Assembly (NCBI GenBank): GCA_014238205.1
Contig: JABABM010000017.1
Span: 1-49,772 of the forward strand
Length of the DNA stretch: 49,772 bases
From: Phycisphaerales bacterium
GTDB lineage: Bacteria; Planctomycetota; Phycisphaerae; Phycisphaerales; SM1A02
Reading direction: 5' to 3'
A program made the position numbers and the translations under genes. Positions 39,093-48,068 of the stretch are shown one piece after another (within the stretch, counting starts at the first letter, position 1; each line of letters starts with the position of its first letter). The notes beneath the pieces are model-generated. The model worked only from the letters and a program-made list of their open reading frames with translations. It did not search any database and was not told the origin of the DNA.

Positions 39093-42000
39093 ATGAATCG
39101 ATCATGTCTTCCTGCAGTCCTGGCATTGCTTCTGTTGGCCTTGCCATGCAGCGGAAGCCATCCCCTTGTCTCCTTCCCCGAACTTGTACATACCAGCCAT
39201 GTCATTATCGATGGTCGGATCGACTCCGTCGAGATGTACGAGGAGTCTTCGGGCCTGATCGTCACCGATGTGACTATGCGGGTCCTTGATGCATGGCATG
39301 CCGATCCTGCGTCCACCGGGTTCCTTGGTGAAACCATCACCTGGACGATCCCCGGGGGGGTGGTGGGTGAGCGGTCATTGGACTTCGGATCTCCGCGTTT
39401 TGAACCTGGAGAGCGTGTCGTCGTCTTCGCCCTGCTTGACGGGAATCGCTACATCGACCCGTTCGTCGGTGGTGAGCAGGGCGTCTTCCGGGTTCGTGAA
39501 TCAGGAGCGATCGAGTATCCGATGAACGCTTCGAGGCGGGGGATGTTCGACATCTCGTCTGCAATGATCAACTGGTCTCCGGTGGTGGACTACGTGAAGG
39601 AAGGCCATGCGTATTTCCTTCCACCGGCACGAGGAATGGCCGAGGCAAAGTCGCATGGAGAGGGTGTATCGGTTCGGGAACTGCAGGTGCCCAGGCATGG
39701 CTCCCTCATGACCATGGAGCTGTTCAAGCAGCTGGTCATCGACGAGTCGCGGAAGGTATCGCCCCAGGATGACCTGCTGCTACGAAGAGCGAGTATTCCC
39801 GGAAGCCTGCCTCCGCCATCGTCCTGGACAGCACGTGCCGGGAACGAGGTTGAAGCGAAGAACGAACCTTCAACGAGCATCGAGTCCGTTCATGGGCGTG
39901 GAACATCACGTGGTGATGAGGAAGTTGGACTTCACTGCTGGTGCGGTTCGCATGATCTCTTCATCGCGATGAAGAAGATGCCGGAAGGTGAATGGTCGAA
40001 TCTCTTCAACAGCATGTCGATGGGGCACTGGAATCGTTTCATGGATGTCTTCCGTGAAATCGAATCGGATGGCAGTTGGGCCTACGAGAATGGAGTTAGC
40101 GAGTTCTGCGGTTTCTACGACAGCATCCCCGACCATGGCGAATGGGGTACGGCCCTGGGGGCAGTATTGATTTCTCGAAAATGGCTGGAAGGGTGTGACA
40201 GTGGTTCCATCTACGATGCGGATGTCCTGTTCAACTCGAACGTGCAATGGGTGACGGACTTCAGCCTTGCATTCAACAGCCCCGACAACGTCCTGTACCA
40301 GAGAGTGGTGAATCACGAACTGGGTCATGTATGGGGATTCCACACACACCCATGTGATGAAACCTACATGTACATCACCCCCTCGGTCATGGGATTTTAC
40401 AACTCGACTTATGTCGAGGATGGGCGCGGACTGCACACGGCCGACGCCGAGTACCTCAGGCAGAACTACCTTGACCAGACCCTTCCACTGGAGGTCATCG
40501 ATGTCGGGTGCGAGTCGTACAGGCAATGGGGTGCTGCGGCTCATGGCAATGCGACGACCTCGGCGACCGAGTTCATCCCGGGTGATCCCATTACGATCTC
40601 TGGTGGTACCGTCGAAAACATGTCCACGAACGTGACCAGTGGTGTTCGCGTCAGGTACTACCTGTCGTCGGATGAGGATATTACGACTGACGACATCCAG
40701 TTGCCGGGGTACATCTACTGGGACCTGATGAACTCGCTGTACTGGTGGACGGGTGAGTACAGTTCCACCATCCCGGACGTGGAGCCTGGGGAGTACTTCG
40801 TCGGGCTGCTTGTCACGACCGGTGGCGAGTCCTACAACGAGGATGTATTTGGCTGGAACAACTCGACGTGGCTTCCCGAAACGATCACGATCCTTCCCGC
40901 ACCGCCATCGAATGATGCATGCCAGGATGCCCAACTGGTTGGAGCCTTCGACTATCCCTTCGACACGACGGGGGCGTTGACCGACGGGTATGACCACCTT
41001 CCGTGTGGTAGCGGTGATGCACATGGTGACGTCTGGTATCGCTACCACGCCGATGAGTACGGTGTCCTGATGGCCCATACCTGTGATGATGCTTCATTCG
41101 ACACCATGCTCGCCGTGTACGAGGATCCCGGGGGGTGTCCTCCGGGTCTTGGAAGCCTGCTCGCCTGCAACGACGACGGTAGCCCGGACTGGGGATGCGG
41201 TGATGAGTCACTGATTCAAGTCGAAGTCGTCCAGGGACAGGACTACCTGGTGCGACTTGGGGCAGCCCAGGAGGGGGTGACGGGTTCCGGGACCATCTCC
41301 TTCTTCTTCCTTCCATCACCTCCGCCCTCCAACGATGACTGCGGCGATGCCCTTGCCATCGGTGATGGAGACCACGCCCTTGATACGACGACATCGACGA
41401 CCGATGGCGTCGGCGAACTTGGTTCCTGCACGAATGGTGACAACGTGCACAACGATGTGTGGTTCTCCTACACGGTGGAATGGGATGGCCAACTCACCCT
41501 TTCAACCTGCGATCAGGCCGACTTCGACACCTTGATTGCCGTCTACCAGGACACGGGGACCTGCCCGCCCGCTTCAGCCGACCTGGTGGCCTGCAATGAT
41601 GATGGTGCGGGGTGCTCCGGCTGGACGTCGGAGTTGTCGATGCAGGTTGCCCAGGGAGACCAACTGCTTGTCCGGGTGGGGAGTTACTGGGTTGACGGCA
41701 ATGGTACGGGCACGCTTTCGGTCGGGCTGGATCCCGGCCCTCCGGCCAATGACGATTGCGCTTCGGCCCTGGAGCTCTTCACCGGTGACCACGTCTTCAA
41801 TACGACGGCAGCAACGACCGATGGATCTTCACACTTGAATCTCTGCGATATCAACGGCCAGGTCTACAAGGACATCTGGTACACCTATGGGGCGCCATGC
41901 TCGGGGACACTCACCCTGAGCACCTGCAACCAGGCCGAGTTCGACACGGACATCGTCGTCTACGACGCAGGCAACGGGTGCACGCCTTCTGATGCGGAGG

Positions 42001-42743
42001 TGCTTGCGTGCAATGACGTAGGTCCCGGTTGCAGTGGGTTCACTTCGGAACTGGATATCCCCGTCATTGCCGGCCAGCAACTGCTGGTGCGGGTTGGCGG
42101 TTTCTCGGACAATGAAGCCGGCATCGGCACGCTGAGCGTATCACTGGATGTGGTCCTGCCCAATGACAGTTGCGCCGAGGCGGTCCTGGTTGGTGATGGA
42201 GAACACGATTTCGATACCACCTGCGCATCGACCGACGGAAATGTCCATGCCACCTGCCAGTACGACGGGCAGATCTGGAATGACCTCTGGTTCCGCTACG
42301 TCTCCACCTGTGATGGAGAGTTGACTGCAAGCACATGCGACCTGGCCGAGTACGACACGGATCTGGCCGTCTACGCCGATGCAGGCGCCTGTCCACCTGG
42401 TGATGCGGATCTTCTTGCTTGCAATGATGATGCAGCGGGTTGTTCAGGCTACACGTCTGAAGTCGTGACCCAGGTGACACAGGGAGAGTCGTACCTGGTT
42501 CGAGTCGGTGGCTGGGGACCGGCCGACAGCGGGACGGGAACGCTGTTGCTGTACTGCTACGAGATCTGCCTGGCTGATGTTGCCCCCTTGAACGATCCTG
42601 ACGGCATCGTCGACGTACTTGACCTGCTTGCGATCATCGAGATGTGGGGCAGCGACGATGACGGTGCCGACATCAACAATGACGGCACGGTGGATGTACT
42701 CGACCTGCTCAAGGTAATCGAGGCCTGGGGCCCGTGCGCCTGA
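39093..42743 (+). CDS. Secreted metzincin-type metalloprotease with four beta-repeats and dockerin-like tail
   Basis: 1216 residues with a Sec signal (LPAVLALLLLALPCSG). A roughly 380-residue N-terminal region precedes the metzincin zinc motif HELGHVWGFHTH (from His408, fits HExxHxxGxxH) and a Met-turn-like PSVMGFYNS. A CARDB-like beta domain follows (DITTDDIQLPG, YFVGLLV), then four related segments of about 105 residues with NDDC...FDTT.A.TDG, DVWF.Y, STC..A.FDT..AVY, CNDD and LVRVG. The last 55 residues carry two EF-hand-like dockerin motifs (DPDGIVDVLDLL, NNDGTVDVLDLL) and end EAWGPCA. The metzincin match and tail suggest extracellular protein degradation with retention at the surface or in a complex. 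Confidence 0.82.
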   Translation: MNRSCLPAVLALLLLALPCSGSHPLVSFPELVHTSHVIIDGRIDSVEMYEESSGLIVTDVTMRVLDAWHADPASTGFLGETITWTIPGGVVGERSLDFGSPRFEPGERVVVFALLDGNRYIDPFVGGEQGVFRVRESGAIEYPMNASRRGMFDISSAMINWSPVVDYVKEGHAYFLPPARGMAEAKSHGEGVSVRELQVPRHGSLMTMELFKQLVIDESRKVSPQDDLLLRRASIPGSLPPPSSWTARAGNEVEAKNEPSTSIESVHGRGTSRGDEEVGLHCWCGSHDLFIAMKKMPEGEWSNLFNSMSMGHWNRFMDVFREIESDGSWAYENGVSEFCGFYDSIPDHGEWGTALGAVLISRKWLEGCDSGSIYDADVLFNSNVQWVTDFSLAFNSPDNVLYQRVVNHELGHVWGFHTHPCDETYMYITPSVMGFYNSTYVEDGRGLHTADAEYLRQNYLDQTLPLEVIDVGCESYRQWGAAAHGNATTSATEFIPGDPITISGGTVENMSTNVTSGVRVRYYLSSDEDITTDDIQLPGYIYWDLMNSLYWWTGEYSSTIPDVEPGEYFVGLLVTTGGESYNEDVFGWNNSTWLPETITILPAPPSNDACQDAQLVGAFDYPFDTTGALTDGYDHLPCGSGDAHGDVWYRYHADEYGVLMAHTCDDASFDTMLAVYEDPGGCPPGLGSLLACNDDGSPDWGCGDESLIQVEVVQGQDYLVRLGAAQEGVTGSGTISFFFLPSPPPSNDDCGDALAIGDGDHALDTTTSTTDGVGELGSCTNGDNVHNDVWFSYTVEWDGQLTLSTCDQADFDTLIAVYQDTGTCPPASADLVACNDDGAGCSGWTSELSMQVAQGDQLLVRVGSYWVDGNGTGTLSVGLDPGPPANDDCASALELFTGDHVFNTTAATTDGSSHLNLCDINGQVYKDIWYTYGAPCSGTLTLSTCNQAEFDTDIVVYDAGNGCTPSDAEVLACNDVGPGCSGFTSELDIPVIAGQQLLVRVGGFSDNEAGIGTLSVSLDVVLPNDSCAEAVLVGDGEHDFDTTCASTDGNVHATCQYDGQIWNDLWFRYVSTCDGELTASTCDLAEYDTDLAVYADAGACPPGDADLLACNDDAAGCSGYTSEVVTQVTQGESYLVRVGGWGPADSGTGTLLLYCYEICLADVAPLNDPDGIVDVLDLLAIIEMWGSDDDGADINNDGTVDVLDLLKVIEAWGPCA

Positions 42744-42757
42744 GCAAGGGTGTCCCG

Positions 42758-43540
42758 CTAGGTGAGGTTCAACAGGGCTTCATGCAAGTGTCCATTGCTG
42801 AGGATTGCACTGGTGCAGCCCGGGTCCGCCTTCCCCTTGAAATCACTCCATCGACCGCCGGCCGCTTCGATAAGCGCGATCGGGGCGCAGATGTCCCAGG
42901 GTGAAAGCAGTGGTTCGACGATGGCATCGATGCGCCCGGTTGCCAGCAGCAGCCCGGCGCTGCAGTCGCTCCAGCCCCGGGTCGAGCCACAGGTACGAAC
43001 CAGGCGATCATGCACGTCCTCCCAGCCCGCATCGCGGAAGTAGTCGAAACTCGTCGTGCACACCATGGCTTCCTCGAGGGTGTCGGTGCTCGAGACGTGA
43101 GCGGGAGAGGGGGGGGCATCACCCAACTGCTGGAAGGCGCCAAGTTCGCGTCCGCCCCAGGCTGTTTCGTTCAATGCAGGCAGGTGGACAACGCCACCGA
43201 CCGGCATGCCCTCGTACTCGATGCCGACAAGTACGCCGTAGAGGGGAACGCCGCGCGTGAAGGACACCGTTCCATCGATCGGGTCGACCACCCATCGCCA
43301 CGGTGTATCTCCGGCAACCTGGCCATGTTCTTCACCGAGGAAGGCATCACCTGGATGTGCCTCCTGGATCAATCGGCGGCCGAGGAGTTCCGTTTCCCGA
43401 TCGACTTCCGTGACGATCGTGCCATCGGATTTCACGTCGATCTTGATCGATCGTTCCCGGAAGAAGTCGAGTGTGTGTGCTCCCATGGACCGTGCAATCC
43501 GCAGGGCGTCGTCGAGCCGAGTTTCAAGACCTTCAAGCAT
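42758..43540 (-). CDS. hisN: Inositol monophosphatase family phosphatase, probably histidinol-phosphatase
   Basis: 260 residues. Metal and catalytic motifs of the family are all present: GEEHG (GEE), WVVDPIDGTVSFTRGVP (DPIDGT), and LSPWDICAPIALIEAAGG (WDxxA). Family members dephosphorylate inositol-1-phosphate, 3'-phosphoadenosine phosphate or histidinol phosphate with Mg2+. The DPIDGT.SF.RG.P..G..VG pattern is closest to HisN-type, but this is by eye. It converges with the large metalloprotease gene, 14 nt away. Confidence 0.85.
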   Translation of the reverse strand: MLEGLETRLDDALRIARSMGAHTLDFFRERSIKIDVKSDGTIVTEVDRETELLGRRLIQEAHPGDAFLGEEHGQVAGDTPWRWVVDPIDGTVSFTRGVPLYGVLVGIEYEGMPVGGVVHLPALNETAWGGRELGAFQQLGDAPPSPAHVSSTDTLEEAMVCTTSFDYFRDAGWEDVHDRLVRTCGSTRGWSDCSAGLLLATGRIDAIVEPLLSPWDICAPIALIEAAGGRWSDFKGKADPGCTSAILSNGHLHEALLNLT

Positions 43541-43595
43541 GCAGGCATCGTAGCGGCAGGAATTTGGGCCTTCACGGCCAATAAATCAATACGGG

Positions 43596-43624
43596 ATTCA
43601 CTGGCAGGCGTCTTTACAGTGAAT
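43596..43624. promoter_or_regulatory. Inverted repeat with half-sites 21 bp apart, candidate operator
   Basis: ATTCACTG (43596-43603) and CAGTGAAT (43617-43624) are perfect inverted copies. Their spacing (21 bp start to start) is two turns of DNA, as expected for a dimeric regulator. It lies in the 193-bp divergent gap between hisN (start 43540) and the astacin gene (start 43734). Confidence 0.45.
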
Positions 43625-43733
43625 TTCATTTCCCCGAAGGGCCGCCTGCCGCTATGTTGAAGGCGGATGGGGGGACCTTGTCCCTGTTTGAATACCTGGA
43701 ACTTCACCCGCTTTCAGCGAGGATACGACGCAG

Positions 43734-44972
43734 ATGCATCGATACATGACGACAGCCCTGGCACTCTTGATGGTTTCCTTCATGGCCCAGGCCGGCCAGT
43801 CGCCGGTTGCCGAGGAAGATCGCATGATCATGACCTGCGATGTCCTGCAGACCGCGGAGCAGGCCAGGGGTGGTTCCACCTCCCCTGCATGGTTCTGGCC
43901 TGATGGTGTCGTGCCCTACGCTTTCGATTCGGACATCTCGTCCACCAACCAGACTCGCGTTCGCAACGCGATGAACATCGTCGAGTCGCATTGCACGACC
44001 CTGTTCGTCGAGCGTACGAGCGAGTCGAACTGGATCCAGATCGGCGCACACGGCGGCAACTGGTCCTACGTCGGCATGATAGGCGGCGGCCAGGAGGTCT
44101 CGATCTACAACTGGACCTCCCCCTACATCATCGCGCATGAGCTGAGCCATGCGATTGGCCGTCATCACCAGATGTGCAGGAGCGACCGTAACAGTTACCT
44201 CACGGTCAACTGGAACTGCATCATCGATGACTGCGAGAACAACTACCAGATGGCAAGCACAGTCAACTACGAGCCTTACGACTTCATGTCCGTCATGCAC
44301 TATGGCCAGTGGGACTGCTCGACGGGCTGCTCGACGATGACCTGCCTCCCTGGATACACCCAGTACCAGAACTCGATGGGGCAGAGTTCCTACTTCACGG
44401 CCAGTGATTCTTCCGTGTTGGCGCAGATGTATCCCAGCGGGAATCCTGATGTCACGGTCCTCTTCGTTTCGTTGACGCCCAACGAATGCGATCCTGGCGA
44501 TGACGTCGCCGTCTTCAGTGTCATCAAGAATGATGGCGACTCGTTCAACCGTGACGTGATTGCCCGGGTCTATCTTTCGGATGATGCCGAGATCGACACC
44601 TCGGACTATTACATCGGCTCCCAGACCTTCGACTACATCATGAGTGGCGGCTTCGGCTACCTGAACATGAACATCAACATCAACGGCAGCACGCCGGAGG
44701 GAACCTGGTACGTGGGTGTCCTCCTCCAGTCCAATGATGATGTCAACGAGGACAACAACACCGGCTCAGCCGTCCTGCTTGTCGGCGATGCCGAGGCTCC
44801 CTGCGAGGGCGACGCAGACGGCAGCGGCAATGTGGACGTCAACGACCTTCTGGCCGTGATCGGTGACTGGGGCCCGTGTTCGGGTGCATGCACTGGTGAC
44901 ATCAATGACAACGGCACCGTGGACGTCAACGACCTGCTGCTCGTCATCGGTGCCTGGGGCGCATGCCCATAA
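43734..44972 (+). CDS. Secreted astacin-family (M12A) metalloprotease with dockerin-like tail
   Basis: 412 residues with a Sec signal (ALALLMVSFMAQAG). A propeptide of about 30 residues precedes WPDGVVPYAFD, the typical mature-astacin start. The zinc motif is HELSHAIGRHHQ (from His135, HExxHxxGxxH) and the Met-turn with fifth-ligand tyrosine is SVMHYG. A CARDB-type beta domain follows (NPDVTVLFVSLTPNECDPGDD...), then two dockerin-like EF-hand motifs (DADGSGNVDVNDLL and INDNGTVDVNDLL) ending GAWGACP. It would be secreted and cut extracellular proteins. The upstream gap contains an inverted repeat. Its tail closely parallels that of the 1216-residue protease. Confidence 0.9.
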   Translation: MHRYMTTALALLMVSFMAQAGQSPVAEEDRMIMTCDVLQTAEQARGGSTSPAWFWPDGVVPYAFDSDISSTNQTRVRNAMNIVESHCTTLFVERTSESNWIQIGAHGGNWSYVGMIGGGQEVSIYNWTSPYIIAHELSHAIGRHHQMCRSDRNSYLTVNWNCIIDDCENNYQMASTVNYEPYDFMSVMHYGQWDCSTGCSTMTCLPGYTQYQNSMGQSSYFTASDSSVLAQMYPSGNPDVTVLFVSLTPNECDPGDDVAVFSVIKNDGDSFNRDVIARVYLSDDAEIDTSDYYIGSQTFDYIMSGGFGYLNMNININGSTPEGTWYVGVLLQSNDDVNEDNNTGSAVLLVGDAEAPCEGDADGSGNVDVNDLLAVIGDWGPCSGACTGDINDNGTVDVNDLLLVIGAWGACP

Positions 44973-45002
44973 CGCATCCATATGCATGGCAAACCAACTC
45001 AG

Positions 45003-45028
45003 CAGCCCCCGGCATTGTCCGGGGGTTG
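45003..45028 (+). terminator. Terminator after the astacin gene
   Basis: CAGCCCCCGG (45003-45012) pairs with CCGGGGGTTG (45019-45028), 10 bp with one G-T pair and a CATTGT loop, followed by TTTCATT. Its left flank GCAAACCAACTCAGC (44988 on) is shared with two other sites in the window. Confidence 0.8.
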
Positions 45029-45096
45029 TTTCATTGGTCCTGATTCGCGGTGATCCCATGACCAGGACGACGCGAAGCCCGTACCATCTCCATACG

Positions 45097-45170
45097 GCCC
45101 CGGTAGCTCAGCTGGATAGAGCAGCGGACTTCTAATCCGCAGGTCGCATGTTCGAATCATGCCCGGGGCG
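45097..45170 (+). tRNA. tRNA-Arg(TCT)
   Basis: 74 nt, no encoded CCA. Acceptor GCCCCGG/CCGGGGC (7 bp), D arm AGCTCAGCTGGATAGAGC, anticodon stem GCGGA/TCCGC around CTTCTAA with anticodon TCT, T arm GCATG-TTCGAAT-CATGC. It borders the start of a patch of small orphan genes. Confidence 0.95.
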
Positions 45171-45184
45171 TTGAGGAGTTTGCA

Positions 45185-45676
45185 ATGGACAAAGGGGTCG
45201 AATCGATGAAGTGCACTAAAGCTAGCCTTGGCATTGTGTGTTTGCTTGCTAGTTGCTTTTGCTTTGGGTGTGCCAGTGGGCCAAAGTACGACTCCGTTGC
45301 CAGTTCTATTCCTGTTCTTGATTCTAACAATGGACAGGGTCGAATATTCTTTTACCGTGATGGATCTCTATTTGGCGCAGTAGTGCAAACTTCAGTACTT
45401 CTCAACGAATGGGCTGTGGGCAAATCGAAAGCTGGCAGCTTCTTTTATATAGATGTTGATGAAGGTGAATGTGAAGTTTCATGCAAGACAGAAGCGGAGA
45501 GCAGGATTACATTTGATCTAGAGGCCGGTGAAACAATGTATGTACGAACCAGGGTTGAATTTGGCGTGCTTGTTGGTCGTATTGTGCCGTATCTGGAATC
45601 TGAGGAAGTGGCGATGAAGACGCTCCCATCTACTTCATACATTGGTGAACGTTCTGGGCTTACTCCCACCGAATAG
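45185..45676 (+). CDS. DUF2846-like lipoprotein
   Basis: 163 residues from ATG 45185, which has AGGAG 6 nt upstream, only 14 nt after tRNA-Arg. A signal with lipobox FGCAS (Cys near residue 29) precedes a DUF2846-like domain: GRIFFYRDGSLFGAVVQ, VGKSKAGSFFYIDVDEGECEV, FDLEAGETMYVRT. The function is unknown; family members are envelope lipoproteins in proteobacteria. By eye the gene is richer in A/T than its neighbours, which together with the tRNA junction suggests acquisition. A CCCGGGGCGTT match to the tRNA 3' end occurs shortly after its stop. Confidence 0.75.
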   Translation: MDKGVESMKCTKASLGIVCLLASCFCFGCASGPKYDSVASSIPVLDSNNGQGRIFFYRDGSLFGAVVQTSVLLNEWAVGKSKAGSFFYIDVDEGECEVSCKTEAESRITFDLEAGETMYVRTRVEFGVLVGRIVPYLESEEVAMKTLPSTSYIGERSGLTPTE

Positions 45677-45679
45677 ATG

Positions 45680-45736
45680 CACCCATCTACAAGCCAACCC
45701 AGCCTCCCCCCCCGGGGCGTTAAGATTGTGGGTTGG
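45680..45736. repeat. Boundary/terminator-like repeat, copy 2
   Basis: CACCCATCTACAAGCCAACC... (45680-45710) matches 48306-48336 with three or four changes. CCAACCCA (45694-45701) is mirrored by TGGGTTGG (45729-45736), so a large hairpin with a C/G-rich inner part can form after the DUF2846 gene. It also holds CCCGGGGCGTT (45711-45721), identical to the tRNA-Arg 3' end and following bases. Confidence 0.6.
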
Positions 45737-45874
45737 ACCATTTATGGCATGCAGATTGGTATGCAGCACGTTGCAATGGCGTGCATATATGAGATTGGCT
45801 GCACCAGAGCAGCCAGGAGAAAGAACCATGAGATACCTGTAACCAAAATCGCTTTCAGTTCAAGGAGACCGAGG

Positions 45875-46159
45875 ATGGAGTTGAATCGCAAGTTGTTCGA
45901 AAAACAAATGAAGAATGTGAGGATGGCCTCAACGTCGCTGTACTACTTTGGATCCGCGATCATATACGGCGCCATCGTGATCTTTCTGATTGTGTTCATT
46001 AAAAACTGGGGCGACTCTGCAGCAATGGGTGAGGCTCTCTTTCGAATCATGATTCTTGGAGGGGGGATAGGTGCAGTGCTGGTCTGGCTGGCATATATAC
46101 TGCAGTCGCTCCGTTGGATCGCGTTGCATTGTGCAAAGATTTCCGAGTCGATGGAGTAG
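45875..46159 (+). CDS. Small membrane protein, two predicted transmembrane helices
   Basis: 94 residues from ATG 45875, preceded by AAGGAG with 7-nt spacing, which decides this start over the longer open frame from 45677. A charged N-terminus (MELNRKLFEKQMKNVR) is followed by two hydrophobic stretches, SAIIYGAIVIFLIVFI and IMILGGGIGAVLVWLAYIL. I do not recognise a family. It lies in the tRNA-Arg patch of small genes and ends in a hairpin. Confidence 0.7.
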   Translation: MELNRKLFEKQMKNVRMASTSLYYFGSAIIYGAIVIFLIVFIKNWGDSAAMGEALFRIMILGGGIGAVLVWLAYILQSLRWIALHCAKISESME

Positions 46160-46184
46160 GCCTCCGGAACGCGAACACACGAAG

Positions 46185-46212
46185 CAACACCCCCATCTTC
46201 ACTGGGGTGTTG
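46185..46212 (+). terminator. Hairpin after the small membrane gene
   Basis: CAACACCCC (46185-46193) pairs with GGGGTGTTG (46204-46212), loop of 10 nt; no clear T-run. It resembles the hairpin at 49346-49367. Confidence 0.6.
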
Positions 46213-46268
46213 TATGATTCAATTCCCCCTCGTATCCCGTCGACCAGATATCAAAAGACAGGCGTTCG

Positions 46269-46565
46269 ATGTACTTGATGGCTCAATCTCAGAACTCGGT
46301 CGAAGCTCTCCGTGGCCTGCCTATGGGAATTGCTTTGATCATTGCACTTGGTGCAAGCGTCGCCTTTACCGTGTTGATTTGGAAGCTCGGTGTCATCCGA
46401 TACATGGTCAATGTTCAGAATGAACGGCAGAAACGATTCCGCGGAGGAGGGAACTTGCATGGCGTCGAGTGGGGAACAGACAGAAATGCCGCACTATCAT
46501 TCGCTGGCGCAATCTGGCTCGTCTCATTCTGCCTGATCCTGTTTGGACTCATAGTGTATGCCTGA
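46269..46565 (+). CDS. Small membrane protein, two predicted transmembrane helices
   Basis: 98 residues (ATG 46269, or ATG 46278). Hydrophobic segments MGIALIIALGASVAFTVLIW and FAGAIWLVSFCLILFGLIVY flank a basic loop with NERQKRFRGGGN. There is no recognised family and no strong ribosome binding site. It is co-oriented with the membrane genes on both sides. Confidence 0.6.
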   Translation: MYLMAQSQNSVEALRGLPMGIALIIALGASVAFTVLIWKLGVIRYMVNVQNERQKRFRGGGNLHGVEWGTDRNAALSFAGAIWLVSFCLILFGLIVYA

Positions 46566-46625
46566 GTTGAAAGGCGTCATCACCATCGGGGCATGCAGAG
46601 GGCACGTGCAGAGGAGCCATTGAAG

Positions 46626-46907
46626 ATGAGTAAACATCCAAAACGCAGAAGGGCATGGCCGGTTGCAACGGCAACAGTTCTATTTGTCCTGTTGGTCATC
46701 TCGGTCATCGCATCCGCAGTCCTGTTGCAATGGGACATCTTCGAGAGTATTGGGACAATACTGTTCGTGTCTGCACCCCTGGCCGTGCTGAGTGGCATCT
46801 TTGCCATTCTCGCCCTGTGCATTGGGAACCACCGAGTGTGGTCACTGATCATGCTTGCTCTCACCCTGGTCTACTCAGGGTTGTTGATCTGGTTCCTCAA
46901 TACCTGA
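46626..46907 (+). CDS. Small membrane protein, three predicted transmembrane helices
   Basis: 93 residues from ATG 46626 (AGGAG about 10 nt upstream; ATG 46593 is in frame further up). A basic start (MSKHPKRRRAW) is followed by ATATVLFVLLVISVIASAVLL, ILFVSAPLAVLSGIFAILALC and LIMLALTLVYSGLLIWFL, resembling small DUF-type envelope proteins. The last codons, the stop and 14 nt beyond belong to a 44-bp sequence found again at 48269-48312. Confidence 0.65.
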   Translation: MSKHPKRRRAWPVATATVLFVLLVISVIASAVLLQWDIFESIGTILFVSAPLAVLSGIFAILALCIGNHRVWSLIMLALTLVYSGLLIWFLNT

Positions 46908-46921
46908 CCCAGGTCACCCAT
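46878..46921. repeat. 44-bp direct repeat, copy A
   Basis: It covers the end of the three-helix membrane gene (GTTGATCTGGTTCCTCAA...) and ends at CACCCAT, immediately before the desaturase stop codon. It matches 48269-48312 at about 40 of 44 positions in the same orientation, 1391 bp away. Confidence 0.85.
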
Positions 46922-47884
46922 TCACGTCATCCGTTTGGCGATGACGCGATCCTTCGTGGGAATCCGAACCGCTTGTATCAGTCCGATCTTGGACATTGTC
47001 CAGATGATCATGTAGCTCACGTCCAACTGCCACCATCGCAGCCCATGTCTCGCGGAGGTCGGGAATGCGTGATGGTTGTTGTGCCATCCCTCGCCAAGAG
47101 CCACGACACCCATGATCGCGTTGTTCCGGCTGTGATCATGAGTGTTGTATGGCTTGGTACCCCAGATATGACAGACGGAGTTGATGCTCCACGTCATGTG
47201 ATGGACCAGGCACACACGAACAGGCCCCCCCCAGATGAACCCCAACAGCGCACCAGTCCAGCTCAGCGTGAGCACTCCGCCCAGCACAGTGGGAATCACA
47301 AGCCCAAGGATCACCCAGAGAGTGAAGTGCTGACTCATCCAACATACGAGGCTGTCCTTTCGCAGATCGCCGATGTACTGCTCGAGGCCCTCGATTTCCG
47401 GCTTGAACAACCACCCGACGTGGGAATGCCACATCCCGCGAATCATGCTCCACAGCCCTGTCCCATGCCCGTGTGGTGAATGCGGGTCGCTGTCCTGGTC
47501 GCTGTATTGATGGTGACGCCGGTGTGTGGCGACCCATCGCAGCACCGGCCCCTCGACAGCCATCGACCCCATCACCGCCAATATGGCGACCACCGGCTTG
47601 GATGTCTTGAAGCTGCGGTGAGTGAAGAGGCGGTGGTAGCCGACGGCGATCCCGCCGGCGGTTACAAGGTACATGCCTACGAGGATGGCCAGATATAGCC
47701 AGTCGAAGGCGATGTGCCACAGGAGCACGATCGCGACCACGAGTCCGGCGAAGGGAATCACAACCGCCGCAAGATTGGCCAGTTTCAATGTGAGCGGTGG
47801 GCGGTCCATCTCAGAGAGAGTGGATCGGTCTGGAGAACTGGAAATCCGCTGTACATCAGGCGTCGTTGGCATTGCGTTGTCCAT
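46922..47884 (-). CDS. Membrane fatty-acid desaturase (acyl-lipid/acyl-CoA delta-9 type)
   Basis: 320 residues from ATG 47884; no good ribosome binding site, and ATG 47872 is possible. The three histidine boxes are in order: HRLFTH (84-89), HRRHHQ (121-126) and HNNHH (268-272). Hydrophobic helices are at 34-57, 62-82, 187-207 and 211-229. It binds a di-iron centre and inserts a double bond in acyl chains at the membrane, adjusting fluidity. The gene is bracketed by a 44-bp direct repeat, so it may have moved or been captured here. Confidence 0.92.
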   Translation of the reverse strand: MDNAMPTTPDVQRISSSPDRSTLSEMDRPPLTLKLANLAAVVIPFAGLVVAIVLLWHIAFDWLYLAILVGMYLVTAGGIAVGYHRLFTHRSFKTSKPVVAILAVMGSMAVEGPVLRWVATHRRHHQYSDQDSDPHSPHGHGTGLWSMIRGMWHSHVGWLFKPEIEGLEQYIGDLRKDSLVCWMSQHFTLWVILGLVIPTVLGGVLTLSWTGALLGFIWGGPVRVCLVHHMTWSINSVCHIWGTKPYNTHDHSRNNAIMGVVALGEGWHNNHHAFPTSARHGLRWWQLDVSYMIIWTMSKIGLIQAVRIPTKDRVIAKRMT

Positions 47885-48068
47885 GAGGTATGGCCGGTAG
47901 AACCGGCACTTTTGAGTGGTACACGCGGCCGCACCGTGGCTCGTCATCCAGTGACTCATCGGCCACATTGCCAGCAAAGCATGGGTCCTCCCAACTATAG
48001 GGGCCTGGCCCATATCGGGGGGGCAACTACTCATTGAGGATCTGGGGCGGTTCCGTACTTTGCGTATG

